NCBI RefSeq assembly: GCF_013128195.2
Contig: NZ_CP053452.2
Location: forward strand, 8,432,001 to 8,496,000
Length of the DNA: 64,000 nt
Reading direction: 5' to 3'
Source of the DNA: Frigoriglobus tundricola
GTDB lineage: Bacteria; Planctomycetota; Planctomycetia; Gemmatales; Gemmataceae
Shown here in pieces: positions 9,631 through 18,800 of the stretch. Positions within the stretch are counted from its first letter, which is position 1, and every line of letters begins with the position of its first letter. The position numbers and the translations under genes are program-made. The notes under the pieces are model-generated. The model ran no database searches. It was not told where the DNA came from and saw nothing but the letters and a program-made list of their open reading frames with translations.

Positions 9631-9978
9631 CTACCCGCGAACCTCGGCGGTGTCCGGTTGCTGGGTCTCAACGGCCTTCAACCGCCGGTCGATGACGAAC
9701 GGCCCGAACGGCACGATCGATGCGACCGCGGCCATCGCGACGTGCTTGAATCGCAGCGCGCCTTGGCCCCACACGAGAAACGTGATGAGTGCGTAGGTGA
9801 TGAACAGCCCGCCGTGCACTGCGCCAACGTAGAACACGAACTCTTTGCCAAGCAGTGCCGTCTCCGAGCCTGCAGGCGGGGCGTACTTCAGTGGCATCGC
9901 GACGAAGAAAAGAACGAGCGCCGAGATCCCCTCAACGAAGCCCGCGGCACGCACGCGGCCGACCGGTGATTCGAGCAC
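9631..9978 (-). CDS. DUF3817-type integral membrane protein, copy 1 (115 aa)
   Basis: A small membrane protein with about three helices: AAGFVEGISALVLFFVAMPL, VGAVHGGLFITYALITFLVW and MAAVASIVPFGPFVIDRRL. This layout, with EG near the start and VHG in the second helix, fits the DUF3817 family, whose function is unknown. The start is GTG, with AGAGG about 7 nt before it. It lies directly upstream of lysA on the same strand and may be cotranscribed. A second copy at 10951-11298 differs at only 8 of 115 residues. The duplicated segment continues past its 3' end into lysA. Confidence 0.8.
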   Translation of the reverse strand: MLESPVGRVRAAGFVEGISALVLFFVAMPLKYAPPAGSETALLGKEFVFYVGAVHGGLFITYALITFLVWGQGALRFKHVAMAAVASIVPFGPFVIDRRLKAVETQQPDTAEVRG

Positions 9979-10002
9979 GAGTTACCTCTGTCGGATGGAG
10001 AA

Positions 10003-10437
10003 TTAACTGCTCTGGATGGTGTAGCGGTGCGGAGGGTGGATGAGACACACCGTGTCGCCGGGACGGTCCACAATCAGCGCGAACAGGTGAAGTACGTCGT
10101 AACCTAATACCGACATCTCAAGCGCGTCTTCAACCTGGAATGCGGAATACGCGCCTTTGATGTCTGCGGGGGTGCCGTCGGTTCGTTCGAAACGCAAGGT
10201 CGTGTGGACCTCACACGTCTCGACCCCGCCCCCGATGCCGCCGAGTTGGACCGGCGCCAGTGCGAACGGGCGACCGAGTTGGTACAACACCTTCGCGGAG
10301 AGTACCGTCGTATCCGCACCGGTGTCGATCAGGAACGGGCATTCGATCCACGAACCGTCGGCCGCTTCGAGCCTCCCGATGACGACCGCGCGGGGCAACT
10401 GTCGCTCGGGTTCATACCACCCGCCGTTGATGCGCAT
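10003..10437 (-). CDS. Retropepsin-like aspartic protease domain protein (144 aa)
   Basis: The core motif FLIDTGADTTVLS is that of retropepsin-like aspartyl proteases: the DTGA active-site loop followed by a hydrophobic-hydrophobic-Ser/Thr turn. A later LGYDVLHLFALIVD stretch matches the usual hydrophobic-Gly strand near the C-terminus. One such domain makes half an active site, so the enzyme would have to dimerise. No signal peptide is seen, so it is probably cytoplasmic. The start at 10437 (MRINGGWYEPERQ) is chosen because upstream codons belong to the overlapping DUF5678-like gene. The 26-nt overlap with that gene suggests translational coupling. Substrate unknown. Confidence 0.75.
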   Translation of the reverse strand: MRINGGWYEPERQLPRAVVIGRLEAADGSWIECPFLIDTGADTTVLSAKVLYQLGRPFALAPVQLGGIGGGVETCEVHTTLRFERTDGTPADIKGAYSAFQVEDALEMSVLGYDVLHLFALIVDRPGDTVCLIHPPHRYTIQSS

Positions 10438-10735
10438 GGATCTTCGGACCTCGGTGCGGTGACAGAAACAGGCTGAAGAACCCGTAACCCGGATTCGGGT
10501 GCGCGGCCTTCGCCCGTGCAATGACCTCAATGGGATCATCGCCAGCGAACAATTCCTGCCCGGCTACGCACACGAACTTTCCGGTGTACGCAGCGCGAAT
10601 TTCCTCGACGTGCGTGTTCCACCACATGAGGTTCAGTTGAAACTGTTCGCCCGCAGAGACATTCGCAATGCGCTCCTCGGCGGAGACCTCTGGCGTGTCG
10701 ATCATCAACGGTGCGTTCTTGAGTGCGCGAATCAT
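10412..10735 (-). CDS. DUF5678-like hypothetical protein (107 aa)
   Basis: The central stretch, YTGKFVCVAGQELFAGDDP followed by IEVIARAKAAHP, resembles the DUF5678 pattern, in which a Tyr-x-Gly-Lys-hydrophobic strand is followed by a helix. Such short proteins are often encoded beside retropepsin-like genes, as here: its 3' end overlaps the protease gene by 26 nt. The start is placed at the ATG at 10735, since codons further upstream run into duplicated argH and lysA debris. The last 20 residues are basic and differ from the rest. Role unknown; antitoxin-like or protease-partner roles are only guesses. Confidence 0.6.
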   Translation of the reverse strand: MIRALKNAPLMIDTPEVSAEERIANVSAGEQFQLNLMWWNTHVEEIRAAYTGKFVCVAGQELFAGDDPIEVIARAKAAHPNPGYGFFSLFLSPHRGPKIHAHQRRVV

Positions 10736-10763
10736 CGTTTCACCCCAGGTATGGCGATCGCTC

Positions 10764-10850
10764 TCATGATAACCGCCCCTTACACTCCCGCAACTGCCGC
10801 TCGACTTTGGTCCGGGCGGTCGGGCCGTAGCTCTTGAACGCGTCGATTCG
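10764..10850 (-). pseudogene. Remnant of an argH 3' end
   Basis: Read on the minus strand, about 28 codons give IDAFKSYGPTARTKVERQL and a basic tail before a TGA. This lines up with the intact argH C-terminus ([19 protein letters not shown] and its tail), including a stop at nearly the same place. No 5' part of argH is present. The fragment abuts the lysA remnant at 10848. It is clearly more diverged from argH than the neighbouring duplicated DUF3817 and lysA pieces are from their partners. Confidence 0.75.
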
Positions 10851-10915
10851 GCGAGTTCGGGAACGGGCACGTCTTCGCAGAACAGCGTGCGGTCGCGGTA
10901 TTCGAAGTGATCCGT
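10848..10915 (-). pseudogene. Remnant of a lysA 5' end, start codon lost
   Basis: This stretch is nearly identical to 9529-9596, the first 22 codons of lysA, and still encodes DHFEYRDRTLFCEDVPVPEL. The initiator ATG has become ACG, and the sequence breaks off where the argH remnant begins. The similarity continues upstream through the spacer and the second DUF3817 gene to about 11300. It is therefore one end of a duplicated segment, not an independent gene. Confidence 0.85.
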
Positions 10916-10950
10916 GTGGGGCTCCGGGGTGGAATCGGTTTGTGAAGATT

Positions 10951-11298
10951 CTACCCGTGAACCTCCGCCGTGTCCGGTTGTTGCCTCTCCACGGCCTTCA
11001 ACCGCCGGTCGATGACGAACGGCCCGAACGGCACAATCGACGCGACCGCGGCCATCGCGACGTGCGGGAACCGCAGCGCGCCTTGCCCCCATGCGAGAAA
11101 GGTGACGAGCGCGTACGCGATGAACAGCGCGCCGTGCACTGCGCCAACGTAGAACACGACCTCTTTGCCAAGCAGTGCCGTCTCCGAGCCTGCCGGCGGG
11201 GCGTACTTCAGTGGCATCGCGACGAAGAAAAGAACGAGCGCCGAGATCCCCTCAACAAAGCCCGCGGCACGCACGCGGCCGACCGGTGATTCAAGCAC
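10951..11298 (-). CDS. DUF3817-type integral membrane protein, copy 2 (115 aa)
   Basis: Near-duplicate of the protein at 9631-9978 (107 of 115 residues the same), with the same three hydrophobic helices. The GTG at 11298 is chosen as start because it aligns with copy 1 and has AGGAG 6 nt before it; an in-frame GTG at 11313 would overlap the stop of the upstream gene as GTGA. The substitutions are mostly conservative (Val/Ile, Gly/Ala), which suggests that the copy is still functional. Downstream of it is only the dead lysA fragment, so this copy is no longer coupled to a working lysA. Confidence 0.75.
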   Translation of the reverse strand: MLESPVGRVRAAGFVEGISALVLFFVAMPLKYAPPAGSETALLGKEVVFYVGAVHGALFIAYALVTFLAWGQGALRFPHVAMAAVASIVPFGPFVIDRRLKAVERQQPDTAEVHG

Positions 11299-11309
11299 GA
11301 ATGCACTCC

Positions 11310-11660
11310 TCACTTCTTCCAGGGTTTGGCCACTGTCACCTGTTGCTCAGGTTCGGCCGTTGCGGTGTGCAGCGCCCGACGGCGTTCTTCCCGCCAGGCG
11401 CTCCATTCGGTTCGGAGGACGCCAGTCGCCAAGCACCAGCCGGTGGCCACAAGAACGAATATGAACCAGGCACCGTAGAACACGATCGCCGGCCCGGCCG
11501 GGTCGATGAAGTAGGCATTGAACCCGCAGACGGCTGCCCCGAGTGGTAGGGTGATCCAGTACCACTTTCTCGCGCGCCGCCAGACCGGAGTACGCGGGGG
11601 AACCGCCGCCAGCACCGACGGCGGGAGGAAACACGCAAGCATCGCTATTGCGAACCACAT
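11310..11660 (-). CDS. Small membrane protein (116 aa), unknown
   Basis: Three likely membrane helices: MWFAIAMLACFLPPSVLA at the start, WYWITLPLGAAVCGFNAYFI in the middle, and VFYGAWFIFVLVATGWCLA after it. A charged tail contains WSAWREERRRAL. The ATG at 11660 lies 14 nt after the argH stop on the same strand, so it is probably in an operon with argH and the following DUF3817 gene. The longer open frame upstream of this ATG is only the antisense-frame shadow of argH. No family recognised. Confidence 0.65.
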   Translation of the reverse strand: MWFAIAMLACFLPPSVLAAVPPRTPVWRRARKWYWITLPLGAAVCGFNAYFIDPAGPAIVFYGAWFIFVLVATGWCLATGVLRTEWSAWREERRRALHTATAEPEQQVTVAKPWKK

Positions 11661-11674
11661 CGGGCACCCGCAGA

Positions 11675-13054
11675 TCACATCCCCAGGCGCGCTTTCCAGC
11701 CCGCCAATTGTTTCTCCACTTCCGTTCGCGCAGTCGAACCGTAGCTCGTGAACGCATCGATCGCGTTCGACACGCCGAGTGACGCCTTCACCTCGGCGCC
11801 GTGGCCGGGAGCCGTTGCGTCGAACTGCGCGTCGGGGAGGTCCGCGAGCCGGCACTTTCGCTGTTCGCACTCCCGGACGAGGTTGCCGACGGCCTCGTGG
11901 GCCGAGCGCATCGGTACGCCGCGAGCGATCAGGGCTTCCATGAGCGTGGTGGCGTCGAGGAAACCGGCGTCCAGCCGAGAGGCGATCACCTCGCGGCGGA
12001 GCTTGGTCTGCTGCACGAGCGGGGCGGCGACCGCGAGGCAACCGGCCACCGTGTCAAAGGCGTCGAAGATCGCGGTCTTGTCTTCCTGAAGGTCGCGGTT
12101 GTACGCGAGCGGCAATCCCTTCACGAGCACGAAAAGCTGTTGCAGCGCGCCGATCACGCGCCCGGACTTGCCCCGCGTGAGTTCCAACACGTCGGGGTTC
12201 TTCTTGTGCGGCATGATGCTCGACCCGGTGCAAAACGCATCCGGTAGGTCGAGGAAATTGAACTCGGTTGTGCTCCAGATCACCCACTCCTCGGCCCATC
12301 CGCTCAGGTGCGTGGCGACGAGCGAGAGGACGAACACGAATTCCAGCGCGAAGTCGCGGTCGCTGGACACGTCGAGACTGTTGCGGGCCACCGATTCGAA
12401 GCCGAGCTTGGCCCGAACGGAGTCGCGGTCGATCGGCAGCGACGTGCCCGCCAGGGCCGCGGCGCCGAGCGGGAGGACGTTGACGCGCGTGCGGCAGTCG
12501 GCCAGCCGCTCGCGGTCGCGCTGGAACTTTTCGACGTAAGCGAGGAAGTAGTGCGAAGCCAGAACCGGTTGCGCGCGCTGCAAGTGCGTGTAGCCGGGGA
12601 TGATGACGCCCCACTCGCGCTCGGCAGAGTGAACGAACGCCCGTTGCAACTCGGTGAGGAGTCCGTCCAACTCGTCGATGGCGTCGCGGGTCCAGAGCTT
12701 CAGATCCGTCACCACCTGATCGTTCCGGCTGCGCGCGGTGTGCAGCTTCCGGCCGGTGTCGCCGAGTTTCGCGATCAGCGCCCGCTCGATGTGCGTGTGG
12801 ATGTCTTCGAGCGAGACGGAAAACTCCATCTTACCCGCATCGATTTGTGCGCCGATCTCGTCCAGAGCGGAAACGATCTGATCCGCTTCGGCCGGGGTAA
12901 GGAGCCCGACTTCGGCCAGCATCCGGGCGTGCGCCTGGCTACCGATGATGTCGTGCCGGTACAACCGGCGGTCGAAACTGATCGACTCGGTGAACTGCTC
13001 CACGCGCGAATCCGTCCCGCCCGAGAACCGCCCGCCCCACGTCTTCTGGCTCAT
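11675..13054 (-). CDS. argH: Argininosuccinate lyase
   Basis: Splits argininosuccinate into arginine and fumarate, the last step of arginine synthesis. The fumarase/aspartase-superfamily signature [12 protein letters not shown] with the catalytic serine loop is intact, as are the N-terminal [10 protein letters not shown], the EDIHTHIE and TARSRNDQV substrate-binding motifs, and [11 protein letters not shown] with the catalytic His. Length 459 aa is standard for the family. The gene lies apart from argB-argD-argF (21999-25205). A diverged 28-codon remnant of an argH 3' end lies at 10764-10850. Confidence 0.97.
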   Translation of the reverse strand: MSQKTWGGRFSGGTDSRVEQFTESISFDRRLYRHDIIGSQAHARMLAEVGLLTPAEADQIVSALDEIGAQIDAGKMEFSVSLEDIHTHIERALIAKLGDTGRKLHTARSRNDQVVTDLKLWTRDAIDELDGLLTELQRAFVHSAEREWGVIIPGYTHLQRAQPVLASHYFLAYVEKFQRDRERLADCRTRVNVLPLGAAALAGTSLPIDRDSVRAKLGFESVARNSLDVSSDRDFALEFVFVLSLVATHLSGWAEEWVIWSTTEFNFLDLPDAFCTGSSIMPHKKNPDVLELTRGKSGRVIGALQQLFVLVKGLPLAYNRDLQEDKTAIFDAFDTVAGCLAVAAPLVQQTKLRREVIASRLDAGFLDATTLMEALIARGVPMRSAHEAVGNLVRECEQRKCRLADLPDAQFDATAPGHGAEVKASLGVSNAIDAFTSYGSTARTEVEKQLAGWKARLGM

Positions 13055-13220
13055 GTCCGACCTTAATAAGCGCGCCGGTGTGCGGGCCGCAATTCAACGT
13101 GCGCTGCCGCCCGCGTCCGGAGCGTTGACGGGAATCGTTTTAGGATTTTCTCGCCGCTCTGACACATTCGCCCCGGCCGCGAGGTACAACACACGGCAGG
13201 CGTCCCTAACGGAGAATTCC

Positions 13221-14849
13221 ATGCGATTTCGATGGTTGGCCGCGGTCGCACTTTCGTTCCTGGCGACCGGTATCGCGCACGCGCAACCGAACGCGACCGG
13301 CCCCGCGGTCGAGGTGCGGGTCCGCTCGGTGAACGATCTTGTGGACAAGTTCGGGTACGTCGCGGGTCTGGCCGGCAAGGAAGACGTGGTCGCGCAGGTG
13401 CGCGAAATGATCAAGCAACTGACCGCCGACGGGAAGGGCATTGAGGGCATCGACCCCAAGAAGCCGACGGGCGCCTACGCGACGCTCACCAAGGACATCG
13501 AGGCGACGCCGTTCGTGATCCTGGTCCCGATCGCCGACGAGGAGCAGTTCCTCAAGGCGCTCAAAACGCGGCTCGACGTGACGCCGGAGAAGGCCGACGA
13601 CGGCACGCTCAAGGTCGCGGTGCCGTTCATCAACGCCCTCCACCTGCGGTTCACGAACGGCTACCTCTACGTGTCCCAAAAGGTCGAAGGGCTCGACGCG
13701 AAAGCGCTCATCACCCCGAAGGCGTTCTTCGCCAAGGACGACGGCGCGGTCGCGTCGGTCGTCGTCCACGTCGACCGCGTCCCGGACGACCTGAAGACCC
13801 TTTTCCTGGGGCAGTTCGAACTGAGTGTCAACGAGGAGCGGAAGAAGAGCCAGAGCAAACAAAACGCCATCGAAAAGAAATCGGCAAATCTCGTGGTGGA
13901 CGCCGGCATCGGTGCGGTGAAAGGGCTTATCGAAGACGGTCAGGAACTGAGTGTCAAGGTGTTCGCCGATCCCAAGTCCGACGAACTGTCCGCCGAGGTG
14001 ACGCTCACCGCGAAGTCCGGCACCGCCACGGCGAAGAACATTACGGCGCTCGGGCGCAAGACGAGCCTACCGGCCGGCATCGTCGGGGCGGGGGCGGCTT
14101 CCGTTGCCCGCGGCAACGTGAGCGTGGCCGTCACGGACGGCATGAAGAAGGATTACGCGGACCTGATCGATCTGATGCTCGCCGAGGCCCTGAAGAACCC
14201 GCCCGGGGGGCAGGAGGAACTCGCGAAGCAGTTGGTGGGCGCGATCGGTCCGACGCTCAAGTCGGGCGAACTGGACGCGTCGTCGGCGTTCATCGGTCCG
14301 GACGCCAAAGGCCAGTATCAGGTGATCGCGGCGTTCGCCGTGAAAGAGGGGAAGGGCATCGAGAAGCTGCTGAAGGACGTGGTGAAACAGTTCGGTCCCA
14401 TGATCGAGCAGGCCGGTACGGTCAAGTTCGACGTGGAAACGGTTGGCAACTTTTCTCTCCACAGCTTCGAGTTGCAGAACGTCGATGACAAGCTCGACAA
14501 GGTGTTTGGTACCAAGACCATCTGGCTCGCGATCTCGGACACCTGCATCGCGTTCAGCGTCGAGCCGGACGGGGCGACGATCCGCAAGGGGCTGAAGGCG
14601 AAGGCCGTGCCGGTGCCGGTAGTGTCGGGCGACCTCGCCGTCGCAAAATTCCTCCCGCTCGTGCGCCCCGACCTGAAGCCCGACGAACTCAAGGCGCTGA
14701 TCAAGGACGCCTTCGGTGACAGCCCGCCGGGCGGCAAGGACACCGTGAAGTTCAGTCTCGAGGGGGGCAAGCAGTTGAGCGTGAAGTTCGTGGTGAAAGG
14801 CAAGGCGATTAAAATGGGCGCCGGGCTGGATCTGCTGAAGGGGAAGTGA
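13221..14849 (+). CDS. Secreted hypothetical protein (542 aa), planctomycete type
   Basis: The start at 13221 is fixed by GGAG about 8 nt upstream and by the signal peptide that follows (MRFRWLAAVALSFLATGIAHA, cleaved before QPN). The mature chain is soluble, rich in Lys, Val and Asp, and has repeated blocks of the type VFADPKSDELSAEVTLTAK and KLPL/GKAV strands separated by helices. There are no transmembrane segments after the signal. No domain is recognised, though similar long secreted proteins of unknown function are common in planctomycete genomes. It is divergent from argH and convergent with the oxidoreductase. Confidence 0.75.
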   Translation: MRFRWLAAVALSFLATGIAHAQPNATGPAVEVRVRSVNDLVDKFGYVAGLAGKEDVVAQVREMIKQLTADGKGIEGIDPKKPTGAYATLTKDIEATPFVILVPIADEEQFLKALKTRLDVTPEKADDGTLKVAVPFINALHLRFTNGYLYVSQKVEGLDAKALITPKAFFAKDDGAVASVVVHVDRVPDDLKTLFLGQFELSVNEERKKSQSKQNAIEKKSANLVVDAGIGAVKGLIEDGQELSVKVFADPKSDELSAEVTLTAKSGTATAKNITALGRKTSLPAGIVGAGAASVARGNVSVAVTDGMKKDYADLIDLMLAEALKNPPGGQEELAKQLVGAIGPTLKSGELDASSAFIGPDAKGQYQVIAAFAVKEGKGIEKLLKDVVKQFGPMIEQAGTVKFDVETVGNFSLHSFELQNVDDKLDKVFGTKTIWLAISDTCIAFSVEPDGATIRKGLKAKAVPVPVVSGDLAVAKFLPLVRPDLKPDELKALIKDAFGDSPPGGKDTVKFSLEGGKQLSVKFVVKGKAIKMGAGLDLLKGK

Positions 14850-14912
14850 CGGTTCGGCTTCACAATTCGAGCGCGTGAGTGACGAGCGTTTGCCGTCCCT
14901 CACGCGGCCTCG

Positions 14913-15815
14913 TTACACCCTGATCGACTCCACGGTCCCGTGGTTCGCTCCGCTCTTGTTGGCCGCTTCGATGAACGCGATGATTTCGATTGTTTCCGCG
15001 ATGTCCAGCGGCGGTTTGCCGGTCTTGAACAGCTCCACAACTTTCTTGAGGAGTTCGCGGTAGATCAGTTTCGTATCCACCGCAACGGCCTTCACTCCCT
15101 TTTCTGCGAAGCTGGTGAACCCGTAACCGCTCGACGGCTTGCGCGTGCCCCGCACGCTCGCCACGCGGCCGTCGGCCCAGACGCCGGTCGCCACGTCCAC
15201 GTCCTTCTCGACGGTGCAGGTGACGCGCTTGCAGCCCGGACCCATGAGTGTGTAAAGGATCTCGACGGCGTGGATGCCGTAATGGAACAGTCCGCCGTTG
15301 CGCTCCGGGACCGGTGACAGCGCCGCCGGACCGTACGCCACACACCCGGCGATCGCGCCGTGCTTTGCGTCCGCAACGTACTCCGCCACATCTGGCGCGT
15401 AACGGAGCGACGACGACGAGAACACCGCCACCTTCTTCTTGGCGGCCAGAGCGGCGATCTTCTTCGCGTCCTCAAGGGAGCACGCAAAGGGCTTGTCGAT
15501 GAAGCACGGGATGCCGGCTTCGAGGAACGGCCTGGCGCGCTCGTAGTGGACCGTACCGTCTACGGCCTCGATCAGCACCCCGTCCACTTTGCCGATCATG
15601 TCCGCGGGCTTGTCCACCAGCGGCACGCCGCACTTCGTCATCTGCTCGGTGTAGCCCTTCACGCGCTCGGGCGAGAGCTTCGATTCGCCCGGACAACCGA
15701 TGACGACCTTCGCGCCTTCGACGAACTGGTCTTTGTCGTCACCGATGTGGTTCAGACGGCGGGTGAACTCGACACAGTGCGACGTGTCGAAGTCGAGAAT
15801 GCCGAGCTTGATCAT
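14913..15815 (-). CDS. Gfo/Idh/MocA family oxidoreductase
   Basis: A predicted NAD(P)-dependent sugar-type dehydrogenase. The N-terminal Rossmann half begins MIKLGILDFDTSHC, and the nucleotide-binding half contains VIGCPGES. The family's EAGIPCFIDKPFACSL segment carries the conserved Lys of the DKP/EKP motif. A C-terminal beta-sheet domain follows with NGGLFHYGIHAVEIL, where the His matches the usual catalytic position. The glycine loop is atypical: LDFDTSH replaces the common GxGxxG, a variant seen in some planctomycete members. The ATG at 15815 is 7 nt past the permease stop, so it is probably the third gene of that operon. Substrate unknown. Confidence 0.85.
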   Translation of the reverse strand: MIKLGILDFDTSHCVEFTRRLNHIGDDKDQFVEGAKVVIGCPGESKLSPERVKGYTEQMTKCGVPLVDKPADMIGKVDGVLIEAVDGTVHYERARPFLEAGIPCFIDKPFACSLEDAKKIAALAAKKKVAVFSSSSLRYAPDVAEYVADAKHGAIAGCVAYGPAALSPVPERNGGLFHYGIHAVEILYTLMGPGCKRVTCTVEKDVDVATGVWADGRVASVRGTRKPSSGYGFTSFAEKGVKAVAVDTKLIYRELLKKVVELFKTGKPPLDIAETIEIIAFIEAANKSGANHGTVESIRV

Positions 15816-15822
15816 GGGAGAG

Positions 15823-18800
15823 TTACTCGCGGCGAAGGGCGGGAATAACGGGAACCCGGAGGATACCCGCTGTTGCGGCGGACGCCACAACGAACCCGAC
15901 CACTAGCACCAAACCGAGCATCCCCGCGAGCCGGACCCAGGGCACCGCGGCCCCGCTCGCGACGTGAGGTGCCACCGACGCCAGCGCCGCCACGACCCCG
16001 CTCCCGATCCCGATCACAAGCAACAACGCGTTCTCCACGATGACGAGGAACTGAAGGGCCGCCGTTCGGTAGCCCAGGGCGCGGAGCAGCGCGAGTTCGC
16101 CCGTTCGCTCCCACACGCCGCGGAGGATCACCACCGCGAGCCCGAGCACGCCGAGGAGGAGGCCGAACCCGCCGAGCACCTGGAACGTGGACAGGTACGC
16201 GCCGATGATCGCCTGGAACGATGCGACGCGGTCGCGCGTGGGCGTGGCCGTGAGCCCGTTGGCGCGGAACCCGACTTCGAGTGCTCGCGCGACCGCCGGC
16301 TCCTGGCCGGGGGCCGTGCGGACAAGGAACACGCGGTAGCCGCTCTGCTTCGGGAACACCCGACTGAACTCCTCGTCGCTCGCGATCAGCTCACTTTGAA
16401 ACGGGCTGTCGACGAGCGTGCCGACGATGCGGAACGTGACGTCCCGGCCGTCGTCGCCGGGCATCGTGTACTCGTCGCCCACGGCTTTTTTGAGCATCCA
16501 CTGCGCGGTGTTCTGCTCGCAGAACACCGGGACCGGCCCGGTCTTGTCGGGGTTCTCGAGCAGGCGCCACGGGTTCGCCTTCTCCTCCTCGGTCTTCGCC
16601 AGCGTTTCGTAGAACTTGAACCGCTTTTCGCCCGCGGTGAGCGATTGAGGAACGCCCAACACGCGCGGGCGCGCGGCCCGGAAGAGGTTCATACAACTCG
16701 CATCATCGCCGCCACGAAGGCGGAGCGGGAAGACCTCCTCCAGTCCCGAATCGAGTTCGGCTTTCACCGCGCGATACGCGGGGGTGTCCGGCGGCGCGTC
16801 GGGGTCGGCGTCCTTGGGCGCGTAAGCCCGCTTCAACTGGTGCTCCAGGTCCGCGCGGCCCGGTCCGGAACCGAAGGTCTGAAAGACGGGAACATCGGTT
16901 TCCGCAATCAGGTTGAACCCGCCGCTCCCGCCGGTCCTCTCCAGGAACTCCTTGTCGGGCTGGCGGCGGAAGCTCTCTACCGCAACCAGCAGGAACGCCG
17001 CGGCGGCCAGAAGCGCTGCGGTGAGTAAGCTGCGGGTCGGGTTGCGGGCCGCGTTTCGCGCGCCGAGTTGGGCGAGAGCGGGGGTTCCGCGCCCGTTCAC
17101 GGTGGCGTGCCGGGTGCGCAGCATCCAGACCCGAGTGACAGCGAGCGCCGCAGTGAGGAGCAGCCCGCCGCCGCCGAAAAACGTCATCGCCTGGAAGTCC
17201 GGGTTGTCCACGGCGCCGCCGGCCGCGACACAGCCGATTCCGAGTACGAGCGACACGAGCGCGAGTCCCTTCGTCAATCGGGCCGGCGATCCGATCGCGT
17301 CGGGCGCGACCGTCGTTTCGCCACGCAGGAGTGCGGGAGGGGCGACCCTCACGAGGCCCCGCACGCTCCACCACAGGGCCACGAGCGCCATCGCCACCGT
17401 GGACACGAACCCGAGTCCGAAACTCAGTGACGTGGCGTGCGGCTTGAGGTAGGTGCGGACCTCCGAATCGGGCCACAGGTCGAGGAGCACCGTCAGCAGC
17501 AGCCGGTTGTAAGCAACCGCCGCGACGAGGCCGAGCGCCGCGCCCACCGCGGCCACGATCTGGCCCTCGGTGAGGAGCAACCGCCGGACTTGTCTCACGG
17601 CAAAACCGGTAGCTAGAAGGAGACCGATTTCCTTCGCGCGTCGGTCCAGCGACAGGCGAAACAGCAACCCGACGAGCATGAGCGCCGCCGCGATCAGGAA
17701 ACAACTGAACCCGAGAAACAGCATTCCGAAGTCGTTTCCGCCTTTGCTCGCGGTGAGCAGGCGCTCGCGGATCGGGTCGAACACCAGCCCCGCGGCCTTC
17801 GGATCGAGGTGCTTCAGGAGTGCCGCGTGGAGGTGGTCGTCGAGCTGTTCCAGCGTCTCGCCGGGCGCGGGCGCGACGCGGACCGACGTGTCCGACCCGT
17901 ACCGACTGCCGAACAGCTTTCGGGCCGTAGGGAGGTTGACGTAGGCCATCGGAACGGCCTTGTTCTCGCTGAAGAACTTCCCGCGCGGGTGCGGAACGGG
18001 TTTCTCAGGCACGCGCTTGCGAATCTTCTCCTTCGGTAGCACCGGCGGACGGTCCCAGTTGTAGAGATCGGCCTTTTCGTCGGTTACGCCGCGGATCTCG
18101 GGCGTGAGGTCCTTGTCCCGCGCCGCCCCGGTTAGCGGGATGTAACCGCGGAGGGCGAGGTCCGCTTCCTTCAACCGCCCCTCACCCTCTACTTCCGGGT
18201 CGAAGTAGGTGACACGGAGCTGGGAGCCGGCGCTCAGCCCTTTGAGTTCCGAACCGGGCCAGTCGAGCAGTACGACCTCGCCGTCACCGAGCGCCGTCAC
18301 GTCCTTCGGCAGGAACGGCCCGAGCGGCACTTCCGCGACCACGTTCAACCCGGCGACGATCGGGTACGGGATCTCCTTTCCGCCAAACGAGAGCGTGTCG
18401 GCGACGTACACCACGGTCGGTTCCGCGCGCCGGTCCAGGTCCTTCGCGGCGGCCGAAATCGCGGCCGAAACGGCCGGCGGGAGGATGAGTTCGGTCGATT
18501 CCACACTGAGATAGCCGCCCCGGCCGAGTCGGCGGTCGATCTCGCGGAACTTCAGGCCGTAGTCCTCTGCCGTCAAGCGCGTGCGGAGCGCCGGGTTCAG
18601 GTCTTCGGCCGGAGCGCCGCGGGCGAGAAGGACAGTTGCGGTCGGCGTGTTGTCGCCGGTCAGCATCCGGGCGAGCGCCCGGAGCGGGACGAACACGTTC
18701 AGCGGCGCGCTCGGGTTCGGGGTCAGATTGAAGTCGTTCTCGGCCGCGTCAGCGGGCAGCACGGCGGCGACCGTGAACGCTTCAGTTGCGGTCGTGTCGT

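Noticed and set aside
10412-11092. Single 226-aa minus-strand frame read as one protein
   Set aside because: It runs through the lysA remnant, antisense of the DUF3817 copy and argH debris in a different frame; only the part from the ATG at 10735 looks real.
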